From the NCBI GenBank assembly GCA_035695065.1, contig DASSEW010000077.1, forward strand, positions 1 through 64,000: a stretch of DNA of 64,000 bases, given 5' to 3'. Position 1 is the stretch's first letter, and the number at the start of each line of letters is the position of its first letter. This stretch comes from 66-474 sp035695065 (GTDB taxonomy: Bacteria; Pseudomonadota; Gammaproteobacteria; Xanthomonadales; Rhodanobacteraceae). The notes below the pieces were generated by a model. It searched no databases and had not been told where the DNA came from. It saw only the letters and a list, made by a program, of their open reading frames with translations. Below are positions 37,122 to 46,092 of the stretch, piece by piece. The position numbers and the translations under genes were made by a program.

Positions 37122-38816
37122 TTACGAAGCGGGCGGTAAAGATTCCGCAATCGAGTTGGGGGCATTCGCCGCCTCGCGCAAGCGATCGGCCAGGCCGTTC
37201 CAGCGCTGCGTACGCCGCGCGATCCCGGCGCGCAGCAGCGCCTCGTTGCCATGGATTTCCACGCCTTCGCGCGCGCGCGTGATACCGGTGTAGAGCAGCT
37301 CGCGCGTCAGCACCGGTGTGTCCGCGCCGAGCACCAGTGCGATGCGCCCGAATTCCGAACCCTGCGCCTTGTGAACGGTCAGCGCGAACGCACCTTCATG
37401 TGGCGGCAGTGCGGCGGGGGAAATCGCGCGCGGTGCGCCGTCGGCGCCTTCGAACCAGACCTTCATTTCGCCGTTCGCATCCGGCCAGACCACGCCGACG
37501 TCGCCGTTGAACAGGCCGAGCGCATCGCGATTCGCCGTCACCATCAGCAGGCGGCCGCGCCACCACGGCGCATCCGCGCGCACACCGGCCTGGCGCTTGA
37601 GGCGTTGTTCGATCGCGCGGTCCAGCGCGAGGTTGCCGGCCGGCCCGTGCCGCAGCGCGGTCAGTACGCGGAAGCCATTGGCAGTGCGCAACGCGGCACC
37701 CGCATCCGGCGCATCCGCCACATGCCGATATGCATCCACCGCGTGCTCGACCAGGCGCGCGTCGTGCGCATCGTTGGCGATCAACCGCACTTCATCGTCA
37801 CTTTCGAGCGTGGCCAGCGCGGCGTTCGCATCACCATTTGCGATCGCATTCGAAAGCCGTCCGAGCGTGCCGTGCCCGGCGAAACGGCGGCTCTGCGTCA
37901 GGTGCGCGTGGCACTGCGACAGCGGTGGCTCGCGCGCGGCATCCACCAGCGCGCCCAGCACGTCGCCGGCTTCCACCGCGGCGAGCTGGTCCGGATCGCC
38001 GAGCAGGATCAGCATCGTGTCCTCGCGCACCGCCTCGGCAAGCTTGTGCATCATCGGCAGGTCCACCATCGAGACCTCGTCCACCACCACCACGTCAAAT
38101 GGCAGCGTCGCGTCGCGATGGAATTTCGCACGCGCGCTGTAAGGCGACAGGCCGATCAGGCGGTGCAGGGTGGACGCCTCGCGCGGGATCATCGCGGCGA
38201 CCGCATCGGGCAGTTCGAGTTGCGGCCACTGCGCGCGCACGCTTTCCGAAAGGCGCGCGGCGGCCTTGCCGGTCGGCGCCGCCAGCGCGATGCGCAGCGT
38301 GTGTTCTTTTGCGTGCGCCTGCTTTGCAAGTTCTGCGAGCAGGCGCATCACGCCGTGGGTCTTACCGGTGCCGGGTCCGCCGGTGACCAGCTTCAGGCGT
38401 TCGGCGCGCGCGCGTGCGATGAGATTTTTCGCGAGCCGCCGTTCGTAACCGAAGTAACGCGCGAGATACACGCGACCCTGGGGGTCAAGCACCAGCGGCC
38501 TGGGCGGAACCGGATCGGTTGCATCGAAATCTCGCGTGAACTTCACCGCGGCGCTGTCGCGCAGCGTTTCCCGCCACGAACCCGGGTCAGGCAGGGCCGG
38601 CGCTTCACCGCGGCCGCCGAGATTGCCGAGCCACGCCTGCGCCGCGTCCAGCCGCAATGCGCTATGGCCCTCATCCACCGCGCGCGCCGCCATCGCCGCG
38701 GCGAGCGCAACGTCGGCGGGCGAATCCGGAAACGCCCGCGCGATCCATTCGCCGAGCGCGGCGTCTACGCGGCGTAACCAGCCGGTTCGGGCGAGTGCTT
38801 GCTGGTCGGCGCTCAT
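37122..38816 (-). CDS. recD: Exodeoxyribonuclease V subunit alpha RecD
   Basis: A 564-residue SF1B helicase, the fast 5'-3' motor of RecBCD. VTGGPGTGKTHGVMRLL is Walker A, VVVDEVSMVDLPMM motif II, and FALTVHKAQGSEFGR the late helicase motif. The ATG at 38814-38816 overlaps the recB stop by ATGA, and lhr starts 9 bp beyond the end. The N-terminal domain that contacts RecC is also present (WIARAFPDSPADVALAAAMA). Confidence 0.95.
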   Translation of the reverse strand: MSADQQALARTGWLRRVDAALGEWIARAFPDSPADVALAAAMAARAVDEGHSALRLDAAQAWLGNLGGRGEAPALPDPGSWRETLRDSAAVKFTRDFDATDPVPPRPLVLDPQGRVYLARYFGYERRLAKNLIARARAERLKLVTGGPGTGKTHGVMRLLAELAKQAHAKEHTLRIALAAPTGKAAARLSESVRAQWPQLELPDAVAAMIPREASTLHRLIGLSPYSARAKFHRDATLPFDVVVVDEVSMVDLPMMHKLAEAVREDTMLILLGDPDQLAAVEAGDVLGALVDAAREPPLSQCHAHLTQSRRFAGHGTLGRLSNAIANGDANAALATLESDDEVRLIANDAHDARLVEHAVDAYRHVADAPDAGAALRTANGFRVLTALRHGPAGNLALDRAIEQRLKRQAGVRADAPWWRGRLLMVTANRDALGLFNGDVGVVWPDANGEMKVWFEGADGAPRAISPAALPPHEGAFALTVHKAQGSEFGRIALVLGADTPVLTRELLYTGITRAREGVEIHGNEALLRAGIARRTQRWNGLADRLREAANAPNSIAESLPPAS

Positions 38817-41800
38817 GCGGCCAGCTCCTCGCGCGCATCGAACAACGCGTCCATCGCCTCGATCAGCTCGCGCGGTGGACGATCGCGATGCACGCCGCAC
38901 CCGTCATTCACGTCCCGCACGAACAGGTAATAAACGTCGCCGATGTGCGTGTCGTAGTCGTAGCCTGGCAGCACCTGGCGCAGCCAGCGATGCAGCGCCA
39001 GCACGTACAACAAATACTGCAGGTCGTAGTCGTGTGCGGCGACCGCCTCGCGCAATGCCTCGACATCGTAGGTCGGCAGCAGGTTGGTCTTGTAATCCAC
39101 CAGGTGATAGCGGCCGCCGTGCTCGAACACCAGGTCCATCACGCCGGTCAGCAGTCCGTGCAGGTGCGCGACGCCGAAGCCGTTGCGGCCGGTTTGATAG
39201 CCGTGCGCGTGCAGCAGCGCGAACAGCGCATCCACGCGCGAAGGCGCGAGCCGCAGGTGGAACTCCATCTCCGCGCGCCGCCGTTCCGGCTGCACGTCGC
39301 ACAGGCGCGCACCGCAGGCGAGCGGTGCGTTCAGCGCATTGCGCATGCAGTACCCGACCTGATCCACCGCGCGTTCCAGTGAAACCGTGCCGGGTTCGGG
39401 CAGGCCCTGCGCGCGCAGGCTGCGCACGATCAGGTCGCGTTGTGTTTCGGGCGCCTCGCCCACATCGCGCCACGCGTCGAAATCCGCGCGCTCGAGTGCA
39501 GCGTGCACGGCGGTGCCGAAACGTGCGCCGGCAAGCACGGCCACCGTAGTCCGTGGTGGGGGTACCCCGCTTTCAAGGAAGGGCACGTAGCAGAAAACAG
39601 GCAGCGGCACGCTCATATGCAATGACGCGTCGCTTGCAGGTACCAGTGTATCGCCATTGCCCGGCCCCGGGTCGGATTCATTGCCGCGTGATTCGCCGCG
39701 TACCAGCCGCGAAAACGACCAGGTGCGCCAGTCGCGTTCAACCGCGTGGGCCATTTCCGCCGCACGCAGTACGGGGGCTTCGCTGCCGGCCGGCGTGAGG
39801 CGCGCGTGGCCGTCCCGCGGCAGTTCGTCCACTGCGATCGCTCCCGGCGCGCGGGTGTGCAAGACGTGCAGCGCCTTGGCGCAGCCGTCATCGTCGAACG
39901 CGAATTCGTCCCTGTGCAGCAATCCGTGCAGCGCGGACAGTTCGCCCTGATTGATCCAGCCCCATGGCAGCACGCAGGCTGCGCGCGCGCGGGTCACGGC
40001 GACGTAGAGCTTGCGCACCTCTTCCGCATGCGCTTCGCGTTGTGCGGCGCTCGCCACCTCGTCAGGCAGCGCGCGGCCGATCGCCACCCGCGCCGCTTCG
40101 CCATCGTGGTACCAGGTGAGCGCGGGCTTGCCGTTGGGCCGGGACTGCTTGCCGAAACCCGCATAGGGCAGGAACACCACGCCGTACTCCAGCCCCTTCG
40201 CCGCGTGCACGGTCGCGATCTGCACTGCCTGGGCGTCGCTTTCCAGCCGCAGCCGTGCGGCTTCGGCCTCCGTGTCGGACTCCGCATTCCCGGCATCGGC
40301 GATGCGCCGGGCCAGCTGTTCGCAAAGGTCCTCCACGCCGAAGCACCGCAGCCACGCCTGCTGCGCGAGTTCGGCCAGCTGCAGGTAGTTGGCGACGCGC
40401 CGACGGCCATCGGCGAGTGCAAGCAGCCGTGGCGCGGCGGCAGCGATCAGCTCGTGCAGGAACGCAAGCACGCCATGCCGCTGCACCCGTGCGGCACATT
40501 CAGCGTTGCGCTGGAGCAGCGCATCCAATGCCTCCGCATCCCGCGCGCTGCGCCCGATGGCGAGCGCGTCCGCACCGACCAGCAGTCCCGCCTGCGCGGC
40601 ACGAGCGCGTGGCGCATCGGCAGGATCGCGCAGCGCCTCCAGCACACGCAGCACGTCGAGCGCTTCCTCGCTCGCGTACACGCTGACCCGCAAACGGCAG
40701 GAGGCCGCCACGCCGGCGCGGCCCAGCGCGCGCTGCATCGAATGCGCTTCACGATTGTCGTTGACCAGCACCGCGATGTCGCCCGCGCGCAACGGGCGCG
40801 TTTCGCCATCGCCATCGCGGAAATGCACGCTTTCGCGTTGCGCACCTTGCAGCAGCTCGACGATGCGAGCCACGCACGCCGATTCGATCTGCTCGCGCGC
40901 TTCGGCCTTGCTCCACGGACAAGCCGCGCCTTTCGAAGTTGTCTTGCCGGAGGGCGGCAGGCGCCACAGTTGCAAGGCCGGCGCTGCTTCGCCATTGATC
41001 AGCAGCGCGGTTTCGCGCACGCGCCCGGCGGCGCGCACCGGGGTGTATTCGATGCGCGGCTCGACAAAGGGATTCTTGCTCGCGAACAGCGCGTTGATCG
41101 CCGCACATACACCTTGACCTGCACGCTGGCTTTCCAAAAGGCGCAGTGGTTCGCCCGGCGACGCATCGCGCGCGGCGAGATAGGCATGCACATCGCCGCC
41201 GCGAAAGCCGTAAATCGCCTGCTTGGGATCGCCGACCAGCACCAGCGCGTTGCGCGCGAACAGTGTTTGCAGAATCCGCCACTGCTGCGGATCGGTATCC
41301 TGGAATTCATCGATCAGCGCGCACGGCCAGCGCGCGCTGATTTTCGCCCGCAGCTGTCCGCCGCGTGCCGGATCATCCAGGGCACGCGCGACGGCCTCGA
41401 CCAACTGGTCGTAACCGGTTTTGCCCAGCGCCTGCAGACGGCGCGGCAACTCGGCTGCATGGTATTGGCGCGCTTTGTAAAGCAATTGCGATGCCGGCGC
41501 TTCGGCTTGGCGCTCACGTGCGCGGCGCAAGTCGCGCAGCACCGCGCAGAGTGTGCGCGCCAGTTCGAAGATTTCGCCTTGCGAGTGCCGAATGAAGGTC
41601 GTCGGCTTGCGCTCCTGCTCGGGCAGGAAGCTTTCCGCAGCGCTTGCCGCGGAGGCATCGCTCTCCTCATCGGCCTGCGCGCACGCCCACGCCTGCAGCG
41701 CCCGCAATGCCTTCATGCGCGAGGCACGCGCGCTCGGGTGCCCGAAGCAATCCTTCAACTCGGCTTCCGCGGCCTTGAACACCGGCTCGTCCCAGGCCGC

Positions 41801-42490
41801 GATCAGCGCACGCACGCGGGCGCATTCCATTTTCAGGATGTCGGAATCCGGCTGCGCGATGACCGGCTCACGCCCACGCCAGCGCGGATCGCACACCTGC
41901 CACATCAGTGCCCGCGGTGTGTGCCAGATTCCCGCCAGCAGAGCGGCGGCCTCCCGATCGTTCGCGTGCGCGCGCCAAAAATCGTCGACGATCTCCGCGT
42001 TCAATGCGTCCAGGTCTTCCAGCAATTCGGGTGCACCCGCAGGCGCGCCGGTTTCGAAGCCGAATTCACCCAACAGCCGCGCGCAGAACGCATGCAGCGT
42101 GCCGATGATCGCGGTGTCCATCGCGAGATCGGCTTCACGCATGCGCCGTTGTTGCTCGGCAAGCGCCACGCCGCAGCGTTCGCGCGCGCGGGTGATCGAG
42201 CGGCGCGTGATCGCGATCTCGGCGCTGTCGTCCACGCATGGCTGTTCGGGGTTGGCGTTCGACAACACCTGAGCGGCCAGATGCACGCGCTCGCGCAGCC
42301 GTGAGGACAACTCCGCGGCGGCATCGCGCGCGAAGGTGGCGACCACGATCTGCTCGGGACTCAAGCCTTGTTCAAGCATCGCGCGCAGATACAGCGTGGC
42401 GATGGTCCAGGTCTTGCCGGTGCCCGCGCTGGCCTCGACCACTTGCACGCCGGACAGCGGCAACTCCAGTGGATCGCGCGGCGCGTTCAT
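38813..42490 (-). CDS. recB: Exodeoxyribonuclease V subunit beta RecB
   Basis: A 1225-residue helicase-nuclease. EASAGTGKTWTIATLYLR (residues 19-36) is Walker A, ALIDEFQDTDPQQWRIL the UvrD-type motif II, and HAAKGLEYGVVFLPY a late SF1 motif. The C-terminal nuclease has MDLVFEHGGRYHLVDYKTN, with the Asp and Asp-x-Lys residues. It unwinds 3'-5' and cuts DNA at double-strand breaks, loading RecA after Chi. ATGA overlaps join it to recC and to recD. Confidence 0.95.
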   Translation of the reverse strand: MNAPRDPLELPLSGVQVVEASAGTGKTWTIATLYLRAMLEQGLSPEQIVVATFARDAAAELSSRLRERVHLAAQVLSNANPEQPCVDDSAEIAITRRSITRARERCGVALAEQQRRMREADLAMDTAIIGTLHAFCARLLGEFGFETGAPAGAPELLEDLDALNAEIVDDFWRAHANDREAAALLAGIWHTPRALMWQVCDPRWRGREPVIAQPDSDILKMECARVRALIAAWDEPVFKAAEAELKDCFGHPSARASRMKALRALQAWACAQADEESDASAASAAESFLPEQERKPTTFIRHSQGEIFELARTLCAVLRDLRRARERQAEAPASQLLYKARQYHAAELPRRLQALGKTGYDQLVEAVARALDDPARGGQLRAKISARWPCALIDEFQDTDPQQWRILQTLFARNALVLVGDPKQAIYGFRGGDVHAYLAARDASPGEPLRLLESQRAGQGVCAAINALFASKNPFVEPRIEYTPVRAAGRVRETALLINGEAAPALQLWRLPPSGKTTSKGAACPWSKAEAREQIESACVARIVELLQGAQRESVHFRDGDGETRPLRAGDIAVLVNDNREAHSMQRALGRAGVAASCRLRVSVYASEEALDVLRVLEALRDPADAPRARAAQAGLLVGADALAIGRSARDAEALDALLQRNAECAARVQRHGVLAFLHELIAAAAPRLLALADGRRRVANYLQLAELAQQAWLRCFGVEDLCEQLARRIADAGNAESDTEAEAARLRLESDAQAVQIATVHAAKGLEYGVVFLPYAGFGKQSRPNGKPALTWYHDGEAARVAIGRALPDEVASAAQREAHAEEVRKLYVAVTRARAACVLPWGWINQGELSALHGLLHRDEFAFDDDGCAKALHVLHTRAPGAIAVDELPRDGHARLTPAGSEAPVLRAAEMAHAVERDWRTWSFSRLVRGESRGNESDPGPGNGDTLVPASDASLHMSVPLPVFCYVPFLESGVPPPRTTVAVLAGARFGTAVHAALERADFDAWRDVGEAPETQRDLIVRSLRAQGLPEPGTVSLERAVDQVGYCMRNALNAPLACGARLCDVQPERRRAEMEFHLRLAPSRVDALFALLHAHGYQTGRNGFGVAHLHGLLTGVMDLVFEHGGRYHLVDYKTNLLPTYDVEALREAVAAHDYDLQYLLYVLALHRWLRQVLPGYDYDTHIGDVYYLFVRDVNDGCGVHRDRPPRELIEAMDALFDAREELAA

Positions 42491-45400
42491 GCCATGTCTC
42501 CGCCGGCAACCACGCTGCACGCGGGAAACACACGCCCTGCGAGTTCGGCCATGCGCGGCGCCAGTGCGCCCGGGAGCGCGATACCGCGCCAGAGCGTGCA
42601 TACCGCGCTGTCGTCCAGCTCCGGATTGCGCTGGAATTCATCCTCGCCGCGATCGAAGGCGCGCTCAAGCAAGGCCGCGAATTCATCGGCCGACGCCGGG
42701 CCGGCCTTGCGTCGCATCGGCTTCAGGCATTCCCAGAAAGTGCGCGGGAACAGGGGCAATGGCGCGCGCAGACCTTCGCGATACAGCGCCACGAAATTCT
42801 CCAGTTCGGCTTGCGCGGCGTGCGCATCCAGCGGAGGCATAGCCAGCGCGATCGGTTTGTCGGCCACGTCGAAGCCCACCAGCCACGCTTCGGCCGCGGC
42901 ATCATGGGCGAAGGCGAACAGCGCATCCAGCCAGGCGCGCAATGCATGCCGGCCGTGCAGCTTCGAGGGGATCACGCGCAGCAAGCCGCGCGGATAAAGG
43001 TCGTCGAGCGCGCCGGTCAGACGCGTACCGTCGGCGAGCGTCAGTGTGTGCATCTGCGCAGGCACGGCCGATGCACCTTCGGTGAAGCGCGATACGTATC
43101 CGCGCAGCTCCTGTGCACGCTCGCGCGCGTGCTCCAGCGCCGCCTTTGCGTAATCGCCGGGCGGCAGCTTGCCTTGCGCACGCAACAATTTTTCGTGGGC
43201 GCTGATCGCCGGGTCGTGCTCCGGCGCCGCATGCAGCAGATGCGCGGTCAAGCCATGACGCAGCAGACCATCGCGCGGCGCAAGCGGCTCCTGGTCGGCA
43301 TCGGCCTGGACTTCATCGCGCGGCCAATGCACTTCCAAAGCGCGCTGCAGGAAACCGCGCGCCGGATCGGCGAAGAACCGCTGCAGGGCCTCCAGGGTCA
43401 GCGCGACTTCGGATTCGCACGAGGGCAGCGCGGCCGGCGCGAAGGGCGCGAGCGCGCAGGCGTGTCCATCCGGCGCCTGCGCGGCGGCCAGCCACTCCTT
43501 GCGGAAGGAACGTGGCGCCGCCGCGTCGAACAGGCATGCATCGAAGGCATGCAACGGCTGCACCCGCGGCGACAAGCGATCGCGCTGCCTGCGTGCATCA
43601 TCATGCCCGGGTGGCAGCAGGTAACCGCGTTTGACTTCGTCCAGCAGTTCTGCGGCCACCACCGAGGGCGGGCGCTCCTTGTTGGTGCGCGCGTCGCGTC
43701 CGATCCAGCTTATATATAAAGTGTCGCGCGCCGCCGCGATCAGTTGCAGGAACAGCAGGCGATCGTCGTCGCGCACGCTGCGGTCGCCGCGCTCGCGCTT
43801 GCCGGCGCGGCGGTCGGCGCTCAACGGATCGAGGCCGGAAGGATCGCGGCGCGGGAACGCCGCCTCGTCCATGCCCAGCAGGCAGATCACGCGGAACGGC
43901 ACCACCCGCAGCGGCACCATGCCGCAGAAAGTGACGCCGCCGGAAAACAATCGCTGGCGCGGATCGGCGTCATTCAACCGCTCGCGCAGGAATGCGCGCA
44001 GGTCGTGCCAGGCCAGCGGCTGCTGCAGCTGCGCGGCTTGCGTGTGTTCCACCAGATGCTCCATCGCATCGCGCACGCGTTCCAGCGCGCGGCCCCCGGC
44101 GATGTCGTCACTGTCGTTGGCGTACAGGCGATCGAACAGCGCGTTCAATTTTTCCTGCCACCTGGCAGGTGGCAATTCGCGTGCAGACAAGGCGCGCAGC
44201 TCGCGCCAGACATCCAGCACCGCGAGCAGCGCGTCCATGCGCGCAAACGCCGCACCTTCCACGCCGGCCAGCGGCGCGACGCCCGCGACCAGCGCCTCAT
44301 CGTCATCGCCGCAGGCAAATCCTGCGAGCATGCGATCCAGCCCGAACGCGAACGAGAACTCGCGGTAGCCGCCCACTTCAGTGCGCGCGTGTTCGTCCTC
44401 GCCCCAGCGCACGCCGGCCTTGTGCAACTGCCGCGACAAATGTTCCAGTTCCAACGCATCCAGATCGAAGCGCCGCATTACGCCCGGCACGGACAGCACG
44501 TCCAGGATCTCGCTGCATTCCCAGCGCGAAGTCGGCGCATCCAACAGGGTGAGGAAAAGGCGCGCGGCCGGATGCATCGCGCTCGCCGGCAGATCGCCGA
44601 GATTGAAGGGGATGAAACGCGGGTCGCTTTCGGCCAGGCCGCCGAACACCGCTTCGATTGCGGGACGGTACGCCGCCACGTCCGGCATCATCACCGCGAT
44701 TTCGCGCGGGCTGAGTTTCGGATCCGCCGCGAACATGGCGAGCAGGCGGTCGTGCAGGGTCTGCACCTCGCGCAGTTCGGTATGGCAGGCGTGGAATTGC
44801 AACGAATCGTCCGGCAGCGCGACCCGCTCGTCTTCGCGCGCGGCTTGATGGTTCAGGATGTCGTCGCGCACCCGGCCGAGCAGGGTGGCGCGTTTGATTC
44901 CATTCTTGTCAAACAGGTCGGATTCCGTGTCCGGCTGCACGTGCTCGTAGCCGTAGAGCAGCTCCACGAACTCCGCCGCCGCGCCGCCCAGGGAGGTGAT
45001 CAGCGGGTTGCCGCCATCCTTCTCCATCAATCGCGCGCGCACTTCGCGGCGCGAGCGCGGCGCGTCGCCCAGGTATTCGCGCGAGGGCAGCGGCAGGAAG
45101 AAATCCATGTCGCAATGGCGTGCGGCGATGCCGAGCATGTGCAGCACGTCGGGCGAGACGTTGGCGCAGGCGAACGCATTGAAGTGTAAGGGCAGGCCCG
45201 GCGGCGGCTCGTCTCCCGATTCGAAGCGTTGCAGCCACGCTTCCACGCGCGCGGCGCGCGACATGCCGCCCACGCGCGCGACCAGCCGGCGCCACAGTTC
45301 TGCCTGCCAGTCGTCGCGATCGCCGCCTTGCTCCCAGCGCAGCAATTTCTCGCGGCGATAGCCCTGCACCCGTTCGAACGCATGCGCCAGTTCGCCGCTC

Positions 45401-45780
45401 AATGCATAACGGCGCAGCGGATCGCCTTCGGATTGCAGATATTCGCGCAGCGGCGCGAGCGCCGCGCCGTCCAGCGATTCGCCGAGCAGCGCGTGCAGAT
45501 GCCAGCGCAACACGTCCGGATCGAAGGGAGAATGCGGCGGCAGGTCCGGCTGCGCCGCCCGCAGCAATCGCCAGGCAAAGCGCGCGGGCTCCACGAACTC
45601 GACATTCGCGATCGCGCCGAGCCGTTCGGCCAGATGCACCTGCAGCCAGCGCCGCAACCCCGCGTGCGGCACCAGCACCAGCGCCGGCGCCAGCGGATTG
45701 CCGCGGCCACACGCGCGCAAGCGCTCGCCGAGCCCGTCGGCAAGCACCGCCGCATCATTGCCGGTGTGGACATGGAACAA
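42487..45780 (-). CDS. recC: Exodeoxyribonuclease V subunit gamma RecC
   Basis: The Chi-recognising scaffold of RecBCD, about 1097 residues from the chosen start; E. coli RecC has 1122. It starts FHVHTGNDAAVLADGLGERL, close to the family N-terminus. The chosen start is a TTG at 45778-45780, because GGGGCGCTGGC lies just before it and the family alignment begins there; an ATG at 45964-45966 would add 62 residues of unlike sequence. Conserved blocks include LVPHAGLRRWLQVHLAERLG and RVICLLGMDEAAFPR. It is first in recC-recB-recD-lhr. Confidence 0.9.
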   Translation of the reverse strand: MFHVHTGNDAAVLADGLGERLRACGRGNPLAPALVLVPHAGLRRWLQVHLAERLGAIANVEFVEPARFAWRLLRAAQPDLPPHSPFDPDVLRWHLHALLGESLDGAALAPLREYLQSEGDPLRRYALSGELAHAFERVQGYRREKLLRWEQGGDRDDWQAELWRRLVARVGGMSRAARVEAWLQRFESGDEPPPGLPLHFNAFACANVSPDVLHMLGIAARHCDMDFFLPLPSREYLGDAPRSRREVRARLMEKDGGNPLITSLGGAAAEFVELLYGYEHVQPDTESDLFDKNGIKRATLLGRVRDDILNHQAAREDERVALPDDSLQFHACHTELREVQTLHDRLLAMFAADPKLSPREIAVMMPDVAAYRPAIEAVFGGLAESDPRFIPFNLGDLPASAMHPAARLFLTLLDAPTSRWECSEILDVLSVPGVMRRFDLDALELEHLSRQLHKAGVRWGEDEHARTEVGGYREFSFAFGLDRMLAGFACGDDDEALVAGVAPLAGVEGAAFARMDALLAVLDVWRELRALSARELPPARWQEKLNALFDRLYANDSDDIAGGRALERVRDAMEHLVEHTQAAQLQQPLAWHDLRAFLRERLNDADPRQRLFSGGVTFCGMVPLRVVPFRVICLLGMDEAAFPRRDPSGLDPLSADRRAGKRERGDRSVRDDDRLLFLQLIAAARDTLYISWIGRDARTNKERPPSVVAAELLDEVKRGYLLPPGHDDARRQRDRLSPRVQPLHAFDACLFDAAAPRSFRKEWLAAAQAPDGHACALAPFAPAALPSCESEVALTLEALQRFFADPARGFLQRALEVHWPRDEVQADADQEPLAPRDGLLRHGLTAHLLHAAPEHDPAISAHEKLLRAQGKLPPGDYAKAALEHARERAQELRGYVSRFTEGASAVPAQMHTLTLADGTRLTGALDDLYPRGLLRVIPSKLHGRHALRAWLDALFAFAHDAAAEAWLVGFDVADKPIALAMPPLDAHAAQAELENFVALYREGLRAPLPLFPRTFWECLKPMRRKAGPASADEFAALLERAFDRGEDEFQRNPELDDSAVCTLWRGIALPGALAPRMAELAGRVFPACSVVAGGDMA

Positions 45781-46092
45781 GCCAGCGCCCCTGCGCAATC
45801 GACCGCGCAAGTATGCATGGGTGCGTCTCAGGTGTTGCGACCGGCTTGGCGCCCCATTTTGCCATTGCACCGGACGAGCACCGGAGTTCCCGTACTCGCA
45901 GTCACTTCCGAGCCGTTTGTCCGGTTGCAGCAAGCCGCGTCGTGGGCTCTCGATCAGAACGCGCATAACCCTCGTTCGCTGCGAGGAGAGTTATGAAGCT
46001 CGTCGCTCGATGCGTTAATCTTGCGGCAAAACGGCACCGCGGGAGCGATACCGGGCGCGAACACCAAAGGCGGCAGCAGGGGAACAGGGGCG
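45781..46092. other. Divergent intergenic region between recC and the restriction gene
   Basis: About 310 bp without a supported gene. It may include the extended recC start (to 45966). It should carry the promoters of the repair operon and of the restriction island, but no convincing -35/-10 pair was seen. A short CCTCG...CGAGG inverted repeat lies near 45969-45985. It marks the left border of the accessory region. Confidence 0.4.

Noticed and set aside
34734..37139. An 801-codon plus-strand frame
   Set aside because: Shadow of lhr, with no domain and an Arg/Gln/His-rich composition.
39746..42304. An 852-codon plus-strand frame
   Set aside because: Shadow of recB; the real gene has complete helicase and nuclease motifs.
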